Source: Spirosoma agri (GTDB lineage Bacteria; Bacteroidota; Bacteroidia; Cytophagales; Spirosomataceae). From it: DNA of 64,000 nucleotides. The first letter of the stretch is position 1. Every line of letters begins with the position of its first letter. The position numbers and the translations under genes were made by a program. Positions 53,432 to 62,801 of the stretch are shown one piece after another. Location: positions 930,001 through 994,000 of the forward strand of contig NZ_JAAGNZ010000001.1 in NCBI RefSeq assembly GCF_010747415.1, in the 5' to 3' direction. Under the pieces are notes generated by a model. That model did no database searches. It was not told the DNA's origin and saw only the letters and a list, made by a program, of their open reading frames with translations.

Positions 53432-54901
53432 CTATTTCCGATAATCCAGAGCGGGTTTCCTATCGCCCAGCAGTGCTTCATAGTTGAAGTCAGCACCGCG
53501 CTTCTGCACCCATTCCGTGTTGGCTTTCTCGATGAGCGCCGGTGTTTTATACAAATCGAGCGCGGTCATAGCCAGCGTTTTGGCTGCCACGATCATGCCT
53601 TTTTGCCCAATGCTCATACCACTGGCGGCTGTCGATTGCCAGCTGTGCGCCGACGAACCGGGTACCCACGTAGCGGTAGATAAACCAACCGTTGGTACGG
53701 CCCAGCTCACGTCACCCACGTCGGTGGAACCGCCACTAGTTGCACTTTCGGAGGCATCGCGGAAGTTTTTTACCTTGGCGGCATTTTCGATGGGTACTTT
53801 CTGATCACCGAATGTCTCGCTGATTTTCTTGGCAAAAGCGGTTTCTTCCGGCGTGTAATTTACGCCACCGACGGTTTCCAGATTGTGGTGCATCACTTCG
53901 GCCAGCGTTACATTCGGTAATATGTCATACACACCGCCCAGTACTTCCCAGGTTACCTGCGTACCTGTTCCTTTAGCGGCTCCTTCGGCGGCATTTTCGA
54001 TGCGTTTCCAGACGCTTTGGACAACAGCCCGGTCTTTGTTGCGGACATAATAGTAGACTTCGGCATTGGCCGGAACCACGTTAGGGGCTTCTCCGCCTTT
54101 GGTGATGACGTAGTGAATACGGGTATCGGACGGGATGTGTTCACGCATCATGTTGACCATATAATCCATCGCTTCGACACCATCAAGCGCCGACCGACCG
54201 CGCTCTGGTGAAGCCGCTGCGTGGGCCGCGATCCCCTTAAAACGGAATTTAGCATTTTTGTTCGCCAGTGAAGTGCCGGCATCGGCAGCATTTTGAGCAC
54301 CGGGGTGCCAGTGTAATACAACGTCTACATCCTTGAACAACCCGTCGCGCACCATGTATACTTTAGCCGAACCACCCTCTTCGGCGGGGCAACCGTAAAT
54401 CTTGATCGTTCCGGAATGGCCCGACTTTTTGAGCCAGTCTTTAACCTCAACCGCAGCTGCTACCGATGCTGTCCCGAAGAGATTATGACCGCAGCCGTGA
54501 CCACCTTTCTGACCTGCGATGGGCGTAAATTCGGGCTTAGCTTCGGTAGCCAGACCCGGTAGCGCATCGTACTCACCCAAAATGCCGATGACGGGTTTCC
54601 CCGAACCATACGTAGCTACGAAAGCGGTCGGAATACCGGCCACACCCGTTTGCACATCGAAACCTTCTTTTTTCAGTTGTTCTTCCAAAAGAGCAGAACT
54701 TTTCTCCTCCTGATAACCCAGTTCAGCAAAATCCCAGATTTGTTTCGATATACCAGCGTATTCGGGAAACCGTTTATCCAGATCAGCCATAATCGTCTTT
54801 TTGTCGGCATCAACAGCGGGGAGCGCATTTTTCTTAGCTTTGGGTTGCGCCACTGCCAGAAGGGGCAGCAACATGGCCGTTGCGAGGAATGGTGTTTTCA
54901 T
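53432..54901 (-). CDS. Exported M20-family amidohydrolase (peptidase M20D / AbgB-like)
   Basis: This protein of about 489 residues has a signal peptide (MKTPFLATAMLLPLLAVAQ). The catalytic domain shows the metal-binding motifs GGHGCGHNLFGTASVAAAVE, GCPAEEGGSAKVYM and VVLHWHPGAQN of M20D amidohydrolases, with the dimerisation insertion RFKGIAAHAAASPERGRSAL. It should cleave an amide or N-acyl bond of a small compound, such as an aminobenzoyl-glutamate-like or aminoacyl substrate, in the periplasm. The ATG at 54901 is chosen because the 42-codon extension to 55027 runs back through the terminator of the upstream DUF4136 gene. Confidence 0.88.
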   Translation of the reverse strand: MKTPFLATAMLLPLLAVAQPKAKKNALPAVDADKKTIMADLDKRFPEYAGISKQIWDFAELGYQEEKSSALLEEQLKKEGFDVQTGVAGIPTAFVATYGSGKPVIGILGEYDALPGLATEAKPEFTPIAGQKGGHGCGHNLFGTASVAAAVEVKDWLKKSGHSGTIKIYGCPAEEGGSAKVYMVRDGLFKDVDVVLHWHPGAQNAADAGTSLANKNAKFRFKGIAAHAAASPERGRSALDGVEAMDYMVNMMREHIPSDTRIHYVITKGGEAPNVVPANAEVYYYVRNKDRAVVQSVWKRIENAAEGAAKGTGTQVTWEVLGGVYDILPNVTLAEVMHHNLETVGGVNYTPEETAFAKKISETFGDQKVPIENAAKVKNFRDASESATSGGSTDVGDVSWAVPTVGLSTATWVPGSSAHSWQSTAASGMSIGQKGMIVAAKTLAMTALDLYKTPALIEKANTEWVQKRGADFNYEALLGDRKPALDYRK

Positions 54902-55014
54902 AGGTTTGTATTCGGATGATTGGGTTAATTGCCAATAAAAATAAGGCAAAAAGGTGATTCGGCCAATTTTGCTTAGTTGGCGTGTAACGACGGTATTAGG
55001 TTTTAGTAAACAAA

Positions 55015-55048
55015 AAAAGTGCGTCACTCCGGGAAGCGACGCACTTTT
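55015..55048 (-). terminator. Terminator after the DUF4136 gene
   Basis: Arms aaaagtgcgtc (55015-55025) and gacgcactttt (55038-55048) pair perfectly, with T-rich sequence following on the minus strand. It lies 16 bases beyond the DUF4136 stop. Confidence 0.75.
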
Positions 55049-55064
55049 CAGAACGAATGACCGA

Positions 55065-55622
55065 TTAGAGTTTATCGGCTCGGTAAGGGTATTTGTTGAA
55101 TATTAAGTTGATGGCTTCGCGGATTTTCCCCTGTTGCCGGTCAAAACCGTTATTGGATGTTAAACCCGACGCCAACCCCTGCCAAACAGCCTGACTGGTT
55201 TTTGTATCAATGAGATTTATCAAAATGGTGCCTGCTTGTACTTCGATGTCCTTCTCGTCACCCAGCGTCTGGACTTCACTGGAACTAAAATAGTTTGAAC
55301 CCGAACCTGTGTAGCCCTTTATTGTTGTTGGCTTGTCGAATACCCGAAAGTTAACAATTAGATCGGGCGCCTGCCGTTTGAGCTTGTAACCCCGGCCATC
55401 CATGGCAAAACCGACGGCTTCCCGAATCTGCTTCTTCAAAACCAGGTCGTTCAGAAAATAATAGCCTGGATCGAGTTTGCTGTCTACCTGCGATGCCCAA
55501 GCGTAAGTTTTGTAGCGGCTGAAATCCGTGTTTGGTTTGGTTTCGCTGTTTACTGTGACGTTTTGCGCCTGGGTTAGGGTAGCTGCTAGGCCTAATACCG
55601 CGATAAAAAATAACTGTTTCAT
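55065..55622 (-). CDS. DUF4136 family exported protein
   Basis: This 185-residue protein has a signal peptide ending in TLTQAQ. The mature part matches DUF4136: NTDFSRYKTYAWASQVDSKL, then REAVGFAMDGRGYKLKRQAP, DLIVNFRVFDKPT and GTILINLIDTKTSQAVWQGL. Members are common periplasmic or lipid-anchored proteins of unknown function; this one has no lipobox. The C-terminus (REAINLIFNKYP) is typical of the family. It has its own terminator, so it forms a single-gene unit. Confidence 0.85.
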   Translation of the reverse strand: MKQLFFIAVLGLAATLTQAQNVTVNSETKPNTDFSRYKTYAWASQVDSKLDPGYYFLNDLVLKKQIREAVGFAMDGRGYKLKRQAPDLIVNFRVFDKPTTIKGYTGSGSNYFSSSEVQTLGDEKDIEVQAGTILINLIDTKTSQAVWQGLASGLTSNNGFDRQQGKIREAINLIFNKYPYRADKL

Positions 55623-55851
55623 ATACGTTGACTCTTGTTTTAGGAGTATGTCCTTTTCGCATAAATAACCTATACAGCGTATAAAGGTTATAAAAAGGCT
55701 CTCAAAAGCTGTATAAAAATTTATAGTCGATCCGTTTTTGTCATTTCAGCGGCCACCGTGGCGCGGCCCGGTCCTGGCGTCGGGATGATAGAAATCACCT
55801 ATATCAGTTCGTCAAAACAAAATTCAGACGGCCATTTACGGCTACAAAAAA

Positions 55852-55880
55852 AGAGCCGTCAACGGCTAGCTGACGGCTCT
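55852..55880 (-). terminator. Terminator after the S9 peptidase gene
   Basis: Arms agagccgtca (55852-55861) and tgacggctct (55871-55880) pair perfectly, flanked by A and T runs, about 20 bases beyond the S9 peptidase stop. The rest of 55623-55851 holds no gene. Confidence 0.75.
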
Positions 55881-55901
55881 GTAAAAAACGAAATGGATGC
55901 T

Positions 55902-58385
55902 TTATTTACCACCCCCGACTTTACCCGCTTGAGTAGCTTTGGCCGTTGAAGCTGGATTTTTAACGTATTTGTCCAGCCAGCCGTTCATTTCGGAAAGCAT
56001 GTGCAGTAGCGATTCTTTAGCCGTGTAGCCGTGACTTTCGTACGGTAAGAACACAAGCCGGGTTGTGGCCCCGAAGCCTTTAAGCGCGTTGTAGTACCGC
56101 TCCGACTGAATCGGGAACGTACCCGTATTGTTGTCGGCCTCGCCATGAACGAGCAACAGGGGCGACTTCATTTTGTCGGCATTCATAAACGGCGACATCT
56201 TGTTGTAAACGTCCGGGGCCTGCCAGTAGCTGCGTTGCTCGTTCTGAAAACCAAATGGCGTCAGTGTACGGTTGTATGCACCACTACGGGCAATGCCGCC
56301 TTTGAACAGTTTGCTGTGTGTGAGCAGGTTAGCCGTCATGAATGCACCATACGAGTGCCCACCTACGCCTACGCGACTACTATCGACAACACCTAGCCGC
56401 ACCCCTTCGTCGATGGCCGCTTTGGCGCTGGCTACCAACTGCTCGACATAATTGTCATTCGGCTCTTTATCGCCCTCACCCACGATCGGAATGCTGGCGT
56501 TGTCCAGAATAGCGTAGCCCATGGTCACGAAGGCAGCGGCACCCCAATAACTGATTCGGTTGAACTGATACGGCGAACCCGATACCTGACTGGCAGCATC
56601 TTTACTCTTGAATTCAGCAGGATACGCCCACAGGAATGTCGGTAGCGGCCCCTGTTCTTTCTTGTAACCAACAGGCAGATACAGCGTAGCGGTCAGATCT
56701 ACGCCATCGGAGCGTTTGTAGCGAAGTTGCTGTTTCTGAATGCCTTTCAACTGCGGATAAGGATGCGGAAAGTACGTGGCCTGAATAGGAGCGATGCGGG
56801 CCTTCAGATTGCGTACGAAGTAGTTCGGGCTTTCGTCGGGGGTTTCGCGCGTGGTCAGAATCACCTGCCGGGTAGCGTCCAGCACCGTAATGGGCCGTTC
56901 GAAGTAAGGAGACGCTGACCGCCATAGTTCGCGGCTCTGTTTGGTTTTTAGGTTTAGCAAGCTAACGAACGGACGGTCGCCTTCGGGTGATGCGCCCTGC
57001 GCATTCAGCATGATAATCTCGCCACTTGGCAGCAAATTCAGCACCTCACGGCCATACTGGTTGTGTTTGGTGTCGGGTTGGCCGGGATTGGTGTAGCGAT
57101 CTTCGTAGGAGCGATCGAACAATACCGAGGTTTTCCAATCGGTTGGATTAACGATCTTGGTGATGGTTTTCCGATTTTGCCACCAGCGTTCACTGGCGAG
57201 AGCGGTTGTTTCATTACCCCAGTCGAAGCCTTCGAATCGGAACTGCGCTGCGTAGATTTCTTTTGGTTGACCTGAGAAGGGCGCGTCGACCAGAAATACT
57301 TTATCCCGAACCTCGGCTTTAACTTTTGGATCGCCGTTGTCCTGCGCTACGGTGTAATAGACTGAAGCCGGAGCATCGTTTCGCCACGCAAATTCGCGGG
57401 GACCGTTGGGCGCACCATCCGGACTGTAGGCAACGGTTTCCTGTAACGGGCCATCGTTCAGCGTCTTGACCAGTGAACCGGCAACGGCGTAGATCTCCGT
57501 TTTCAGCGGGAACCGGTACACTGGAACCAGGTACGAAAACGGGGTGTGAACCGTTTCGAGCATGATATACTGGCCATTGGGCGATGGGGACGCTGTGCGA
57601 ATAATGCCGGGTTGGCCGATGTTGGTTGTTGAACCATCCAGCCCAAGCCGAACGACCTGCGCGGTGGTGTAATACGCAAACTGGCGCTCGTCGGATGGGT
57701 TTTTGAGCAAATCCTGATACGTCGGTGCCTGACCTCGTTTGCCACCTACATTTTCCTGCGTCGTTGGTCCGACCGGAACACGACTGACTTCGGGAGCTGG
57801 TCCACGTCCGGCGGGTACTATTTTCGCGATCAGACTTTTGCTGTCCGATACCCATTGATAGGGGACGCCGAGGGTCGCATTGAGTGCAACGGAACCTATC
57901 TTTTGCGCCGTGGCCGTGGCCACATCGGCGACGTATAGATCGATCCGGCTGTCTGTCGAGCTGGCAAAGGCTATTTTCGTATCGTCGGGCGACCACTGTA
58001 CAAAACTGATCAGCGGATTGGCGGGGAGTCCCGTTATGGCTTTTTCGTCCTTATCGGTCAGTTTTTTCAGCTTCAGGCCCGTTATGTACTTTGCCCGGCT
58101 GGGACCGGTATTGGCCGGATTCAGGCGCAGGCCGGCCAGTTTAAGTTCGGGCTGGGCTAGCTCCGCAATTCCGGGTGCCGAAGCCTGTTCGAGAATGAGC
58201 ATCACATCGCCCTTTCCCGACATGCTGACGGTGGGCGTGAGGGGAGCCGTGACCAGATCGGCCAAAACTTTGGGCGGAGTTTGGTAGGTCGGTGCATCCT
58301 GAGCGCGTCCAATGAGCGGAATTGCCAGTGACATCACCAAAAGAAGCGGATAGCTTTTTCGACGGGTAAGCAGGTTGTGAAGCAT
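55902..58385 (-). CDS. Exported S9-family prolyl oligopeptidase-like peptidase
   Basis: This 827-residue protein has a signal peptide ending near IGRAQ. An N-terminal beta-propeller-like region (about 40-560) carries repeated blocks such as FVQWSPDDTKIAFASSTDSR. The C-terminal alpha/beta hydrolase (about 570-827) has nucleophile Ser678 in GVGGHSYGAFMTANLL, the acid in VHGEADNNTG and the His in LPYESHGYTAKES. This is the S9B/S9C peptidase layout; it should cleave short peptides in the periplasm, perhaps glutamyl or aminoacyl ends. A Gly-rich tail (GKVGGGK) ends the protein. It is divergent from the PAS kinase genes. Confidence 0.9.
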   Translation of the reverse strand: MLHNLLTRRKSYPLLLVMSLAIPLIGRAQDAPTYQTPPKVLADLVTAPLTPTVSMSGKGDVMLILEQASAPGIAELAQPELKLAGLRLNPANTGPSRAKYITGLKLKKLTDKDEKAITGLPANPLISFVQWSPDDTKIAFASSTDSRIDLYVADVATATAQKIGSVALNATLGVPYQWVSDSKSLIAKIVPAGRGPAPEVSRVPVGPTTQENVGGKRGQAPTYQDLLKNPSDERQFAYYTTAQVVRLGLDGSTTNIGQPGIIRTASPSPNGQYIMLETVHTPFSYLVPVYRFPLKTEIYAVAGSLVKTLNDGPLQETVAYSPDGAPNGPREFAWRNDAPASVYYTVAQDNGDPKVKAEVRDKVFLVDAPFSGQPKEIYAAQFRFEGFDWGNETTALASERWWQNRKTITKIVNPTDWKTSVLFDRSYEDRYTNPGQPDTKHNQYGREVLNLLPSGEIIMLNAQGASPEGDRPFVSLLNLKTKQSRELWRSASPYFERPITVLDATRQVILTTRETPDESPNYFVRNLKARIAPIQATYFPHPYPQLKGIQKQQLRYKRSDGVDLTATLYLPVGYKKEQGPLPTFLWAYPAEFKSKDAASQVSGSPYQFNRISYWGAAAFVTMGYAILDNASIPIVGEGDKEPNDNYVEQLVASAKAAIDEGVRLGVVDSSRVGVGGHSYGAFMTANLLTHSKLFKGGIARSGAYNRTLTPFGFQNEQRSYWQAPDVYNKMSPFMNADKMKSPLLLVHGEADNNTGTFPIQSERYYNALKGFGATTRLVFLPYESHGYTAKESLLHMLSEMNGWLDKYVKNPASTAKATQAGKVGGGK

Positions 58386-58631
58386 AAGAGGAACGTTGTT
58401 TTGAGTGAACTCAAGCGATAAAGATACACCGAAAACAAATCCCGTAGTTGATGAAAAGCGGACCCGTCGGGCCTATTTATTCGGCTGATTTTTGCATCAT
58501 AAATTATGTATCTTCGCTGACTAGTTAGTTTTACTTATAATTTCGTAGCTGCCGAATCGCACACTCTTTTTGTTAGTATCGAGCTATGTGATTGTTTATA
58601 AGTGCTTTATCCATAATTGCTATTCCTTAAA

Positions 58632-59384
58632 ATGCCAGCTGATACGCTTGCCGATCTTCAATTCTCCCAGCTGCTTGATGCGCTACCCGATGCTGTCATA
58701 TGGATGCGTGCCATACGGGATACTGCCCACAACGTCGTCAACTTCCGGATCGATTACTCGAATAAAAAGGCGGAGGAATACAGTAATAACAAGTACCAGG
58801 TTCGCGTTGGCACCCGCCTGCTGGACGACAACAGGCACGACCAAGCGCGTATGGTACAGGTATTTAGCGAAACGTGCACGATCCTGGAAACGGGACTGTC
58901 GGATGAATACACACGCTACAATACAACCCTTGCGGCCTGGTTCCGAACAAACCGGTCCAGACTGGGCGATGGCGTTTTGCTAGTGACCCGTGATGTTTCG
59001 GAATCGAAAGCCGCAGACAAGGAGAAGCAGGAGCAAACCGAATTGCTGCAAACGATACTGGATACATCGCTCAACAATGTATTCGTCTACGAAGCCATTC
59101 GGGACGAGACGGGTCAGATTCTTGATTTTAAGGTGCGATTGGCTAACCCGGCTGGTCGCCAGGACGTCTGGAACCGATACGGGAAAGAGATTATTGGCAA
59201 TACGCTACTGGGTTTTCGGCCAAGTTCGCGGGAAACGGGCCAGTTCAACCTGTACTGTCAGGTAATCGAAACCGGCCAGACGGTATGGGCACAACACTAT
59301 TACCCGGATGTGCAGGAATGGTATGATACATCGATCACCAAACTCGGTGATGGCTGTGTGGTAACAGGGGTCAACATCACGTAG
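58632..59384 (+). CDS. N-terminal part of a multi-PAS histidine kinase, ended by an in-frame TAG
   Basis: This piece of about 250 residues has two PAS domains (about 8-120 and 130-250), with PAS-like openings FSQLLDALPDAVIWMRAIRD and LLQTILDTSLNNVFVYEAIR, joined by a helix (KAADKEKQEQTE). No output domain follows. It stops at TAG (59382-59384), yet the same frame continues without another stop through four more PAS domains and a kinase at 59397-61721. The second PAS ends with GCVVTGVNIT, and in the other copies that position leads into the next linker helix. So this is very probably the 5' part of one split gene rather than a separate protein. ATG 58632 is preferred over TTG 58617. Confidence 0.7.
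   Translation: MPADTLADLQFSQLLDALPDAVIWMRAIRDTAHNVVNFRIDYSNKKAEEYSNNKYQVRVGTRLLDDNRHDQARMVQVFSETCTILETGLSDEYTRYNTTLAAWFRTNRSRLGDGVLLVTRDVSESKAADKEKQEQTELLQTILDTSLNNVFVYEAIRDETGQILDFKVRLANPAGRQDVWNRYGKEIIGNTLLGFRPSSRETGQFNLYCQVIETGQTVWAQHYYPDVQEWYDTSITKLGDGCVVTGVNIT
59382..59384 (+). other. In-frame amber codon splitting a six-PAS histidine kinase
   Basis: TAG lies between GCVVTGVNIT and QKRDLLRYKRLSDLLNSVLN in one continuous frame. Comparable junctions later in the protein read TYTDITANRQ and TFSDISDAKR, so a linker residue is expected here. A single C-to-T change from CAG (Gln) would explain it. Confidence 0.8.
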
Positions 59385-59396
59385 CAAAAACGGGAT

Positions 59397-61721
59397 TTGT
59401 TGCGGTACAAACGGCTGTCTGATCTGCTCAACAGCGTATTGAACAGTTCGGCAAACGGTATCAAGGCGCTGGAGGCCGTTCGGGAAACAGGTCTGGATGG
59501 CCTTCCGGGACGAATCGTTGATTTTGTTATAACGGTCATTAACAGGGCGGGTGCCACGATACGCGGTTACGATGTAGACGACGTTATTGGCAAACGACTC
59601 TTGCACATTTTTCCGGGTCTTATAGAAACCGGATTGTTCGATTTGTATTGCGAAGTCGCTGAAACGCACGACCCCCGAACCATTCAGCATACGTATGGAG
59701 GTAGCTGGTACGATATGACGCTGGCCCCTTTTGGCGATGGACTGGTCGTCACGTACACTGATATCACGGCTAACAGACAGACCAAACTGGTCATCGAGCA
59801 GGCGGCTGCGGAGAATAAACGACAGGCCGATCTGCTTAATAGTGTGCTCGACAATTCGACGAATGGCATTATGGGATTTGAGTCCATCCGCGATGAATCG
59901 GGCGAGATTACCGATTTTACGTTCGTTGCTGTCAACAAAGCGGCTAGCCAATTGACGGGCAAAGTACCGGAAGAGGTTATTGGCCAATCGATGCGGTCGG
60001 TGTTTCCTGGAAACGTGAAATCGGGTATGATGGCAATGTACGTTCGCACGGTTGAGACAGGCGAACGAACGACGATGGAGACGTACTACGCGTACGATGG
60101 TCTTGCTGTCTGGCTTTCTGTTTCTGCGCTAAAACTCGGTGATGGCTGCGTTGTCACGTTTTCCGATATATCGGACGCCAAACGGGCTCAACAACAAATC
60201 AGCCAAACGGCAAATTTACTCCAGGCGATCATCAACAGTTCACCCGATGCGCTTGTGCTCTATGAGCCAATACGAAATGAGATGAACGAACTTATCGATT
60301 TTCGCTACAAACTGGTGAACCCAATGGCGGCCACGGGAACGGGACGACCACTGGACTTTATGCTCGGCAATACGCTCTTTACCATGTTTCCGGGCGCAGC
60401 GCAGGCAGGCTTTTTTGCCCGGTTGAGGCACGTGCTGGAAACCGGTGAGACGCAACACTACGAACACCATTTTTTCGGGGACGACATAGACCTGTGGGCC
60501 GAAGTTACGATGGTCAGGCAGGAAAATGACGTATTGACTGTGTTTCAGTACATCACCGAGTTGAAACGGGTACAGCAGGCACTGGAGCGGTCCAGTGCCG
60601 AACTACAAATGATCATCGATACGGCTCAGACCGGCATTTTTCTGTTCAGTCCGGTGCGCGACGAAACGGGCGAAGTCGTTGATTTTCGTTTCCAGACAGC
60701 CAACCGGAAACTGGCGTCCTATGTAGGGCAGGAGCCGGATGCCGTGATTGGCGCATTGGGCAGCACTTGGTTCCCGGATTATAAAACGAACGGCCTCTTC
60801 GATTTCTACCACAGGACCTATCAGACGGGTGAGTCGCAACGGTTCGATTTTCACTACGACGGAAATGGTATCGATGTCTGGCTTGATATCATGTCTACCA
60901 ACGTTGGCGACCAGGTGTTAGTGACATTCAGCGACTACACGACCCTCAAACAGCTACAGCAGCAATTGGAAACGTCGGTAACGGACCTGCAACGGTCCAA
61001 CCGGAATCTGGAGCAGTTCGCTTACGTAGCCAGCCACGATCTTCAGGAACCGCTTCGCAAGATTCAGGCCTTTGGCGACATTATTCAGAACCAGTACGCG
61101 CCCATTATCGGCGATTCCGGAGCAGATATGATCCAGCGGATGCAATCGGCAGCGTCCCGCATGCAAATGCTGATCAAAGATGTACTGGCTTATTCGCGGG
61201 TGTCTACCAAGCTTGAAGAGCATAAGCCAGTTGACCTGAATCAGCTCCTGACGGACGTGTTGAGTGATCTGGAAACGACGATCGAGGAGAAAAAAGCAGT
61301 CGTAACCGTAGGTCATTTACCTATAATCAAGGGCGACGTGCTTCAGTTGCGTCAGTTGTTCCAGAACCTGATCAGTAACTCGCTGAAGTTTGTCAAAAGT
61401 GACCAGATACCCGACATAACGATCACGGCTGACACGGTTCGGGGTCGCGAATCGGGTTTTGCCTGCTCGCCCGCCGACAGCAATCGACTATTTCACCGTA
61501 TCCGGCTGATTGATAACGGAATTGGTTTCGAACCGCAATACGCAGCCCAGATATTTCAGGTGTTTCAGCGACTACACGGGCGCAGCGAATACCAGGGAAC
61601 CGGTATTGGCTTGGCTATTGTTCAGCGGGTTGTTGACAATCATAAAGGATATATTTCCGCCGACGGTAGCCCGGGAAAAGGCGCTACTTTCTGGATTTTA
61701 CTGCCCTCTAGCTCAAATTAA
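59397..61721 (+). CDS. PAS sensor histidine kinase, C-terminal part of the split gene
   Basis: This 774-residue stretch has four PAS domains whose linkers repeat DLLNSVLNSS, DLLNSVLDNS, LLQAIINSSP and LQMIIDTAQT. A HisKA domain follows with the phospho-accepting His547 in YVASHDLQEPLRKIQAFGD, and then a HATPase with N-box LFQNLISNSLKFVK, G-boxes IDNGIGFEP and GTGIGLAIVQR. It is a cytoplasmic sensor kinase with no membrane helix; PAS domains may bind flavin, haem or small ligands. No response regulator is adjacent. If translated alone, TTG 59397 is the first start after the amber codon, but no good ribosome-binding site is obvious. A hybrid kinase is excluded because no receiver follows. Confidence 0.85.
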   Translation: MLRYKRLSDLLNSVLNSSANGIKALEAVRETGLDGLPGRIVDFVITVINRAGATIRGYDVDDVIGKRLLHIFPGLIETGLFDLYCEVAETHDPRTIQHTYGGSWYDMTLAPFGDGLVVTYTDITANRQTKLVIEQAAAENKRQADLLNSVLDNSTNGIMGFESIRDESGEITDFTFVAVNKAASQLTGKVPEEVIGQSMRSVFPGNVKSGMMAMYVRTVETGERTTMETYYAYDGLAVWLSVSALKLGDGCVVTFSDISDAKRAQQQISQTANLLQAIINSSPDALVLYEPIRNEMNELIDFRYKLVNPMAATGTGRPLDFMLGNTLFTMFPGAAQAGFFARLRHVLETGETQHYEHHFFGDDIDLWAEVTMVRQENDVLTVFQYITELKRVQQALERSSAELQMIIDTAQTGIFLFSPVRDETGEVVDFRFQTANRKLASYVGQEPDAVIGALGSTWFPDYKTNGLFDFYHRTYQTGESQRFDFHYDGNGIDVWLDIMSTNVGDQVLVTFSDYTTLKQLQQQLETSVTDLQRSNRNLEQFAYVASHDLQEPLRKIQAFGDIIQNQYAPIIGDSGADMIQRMQSAASRMQMLIKDVLAYSRVSTKLEEHKPVDLNQLLTDVLSDLETTIEEKKAVVTVGHLPIIKGDVLQLRQLFQNLISNSLKFVKSDQIPDITITADTVRGRESGFACSPADSNRLFHRIRLIDNGIGFEPQYAAQIFQVFQRLHGRSEYQGTGIGLAIVQRVVDNHKGYISADGSPGKGATFWILLPSSSN

Positions 61722-61777
61722 AGACTTATCCGCTGATTCGTTCGTTACTTTGACGATTGAATCAACCGCCATTCTTC

Positions 61778-62644
61778 ATGCGTACTATCCTGTTAATTCT
61801 CGGAACACTTACTGTCTTATCCTGTAATATCGGTGTAACGGTTGATGGAGCTAAGTTCGCCAGCGACCCAAGAACAGCCCCAATCACGGCGGGACAGATC
61901 GACGAAGCATCGGGTCTGGCCGACAGCCGAACCCAACCCGGCAATCTCTGGATCGAGCAGGATAGCGGAAGCCCGGCCGAACTGGCTCTGCTGGGTTATG
62001 ATGGCACTGTAAAAGGAAAGATGGCGATCCCGAACGCAACGAATGTAGATTGGGAAGACATGGCGATTGGCCCTGGTCCTCAGGATGGGAAAAATTACAT
62101 TTACATCGCTGATATCGGTGACAACAATGCGCAGCGCCCCGGCTGTGTGATTTACCGGTTTATCGAACCCGCCAGTTTACAGGCGGCCATCGGGCAGGTG
62201 GAACGGATCAATTTCAAATACCCGGATGGGGCCCGCGACGCCGAAGCGATCATTGTTGATCCCCAGACCCGCGATACCTGGATCATTTCCAAACGGGAAG
62301 AAAAAGTGCATCTGTACCGGCTCCCGTATCCACAGGATATCAACCAGGTGACCACGCTTCAAGCCTACGGTGAGTTGCCGTTCACCTACGTTACGAGCGC
62401 CGGCATTTCGCCCGATGGATCGGAAATTGTCCTGAGAACGTACCTCCAGGTCTTTTACTGGAAACGGGAAGCGGGTCAATCGGTTGCCGATGCCATGCAG
62501 AAAGGCACTGCCCGACAACTGATTGCCAAAGCTGAACCGCAGGGCGAAGCAATTGGCTTTGATAAGGATGGCAAAGGCTTTTTCACCATCAGCGAACGGG
62601 CTACAAACCCATCCGTGAATCTTTATTACTACGCAAAACAGTAG
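61778..62644 (+). CDS. Beta-propeller-like lipoprotein of unknown function
   Basis: This protein of about 288 residues has a lipoprotein signal peptide (MRTILLILGTLTVLSC). The mature part has repeated beta blocks, such as IDEASGLADSRTQPGNLWIE, DWEDMAIGPGPQDGKNYIYI, ADIGDNNAQRPGCVIYRFIE and DAEAIIVDPQTRDTWIISKR, as in a six-bladed propeller. The PQGEAIGFDKDGKGFFTISE segment resembles a final blade. I do not recognise a defined family; similar proteins are often annotated as PE-PGRS or hypothetical. ATG 61778 gives the clean lipobox and is preferred over TTG 61757. Confidence 0.65.
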   Translation: MRTILLILGTLTVLSCNIGVTVDGAKFASDPRTAPITAGQIDEASGLADSRTQPGNLWIEQDSGSPAELALLGYDGTVKGKMAIPNATNVDWEDMAIGPGPQDGKNYIYIADIGDNNAQRPGCVIYRFIEPASLQAAIGQVERINFKYPDGARDAEAIIVDPQTRDTWIISKREEKVHLYRLPYPQDINQVTTLQAYGELPFTYVTSAGISPDGSEIVLRTYLQVFYWKREAGQSVADAMQKGTARQLIAKAEPQGEAIGFDKDGKGFFTISERATNPSVNLYYYAKQ

Positions 62645-62801
62645 CCGTTTTCGGGTATCGGTTCACTACTAATTTACTGGTTTAAGGCAAGAGTCGATCA
62701 ATGCCGTCAACTGCAAGACCAGTGACTGGTTTTTAAGAACTGGTGTAACTTAAACAGGCACCAGTGAATCACAAACTGAAAACTGCGTTTTATCTTGCCG
62801 A

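Noticed and set aside
54902..55027. N-terminal extension of the M20 amidohydrolase
   Set aside because: It overlaps the DUF4136 terminator and would bury the signal peptide 42 residues inside.
57319..57996. 225-codon minus-strand frame
   Set aside because: It lies in another frame of the S9 peptidase gene on the same strand; its Arg/Ser-rich composition is that of an out-of-frame reading.
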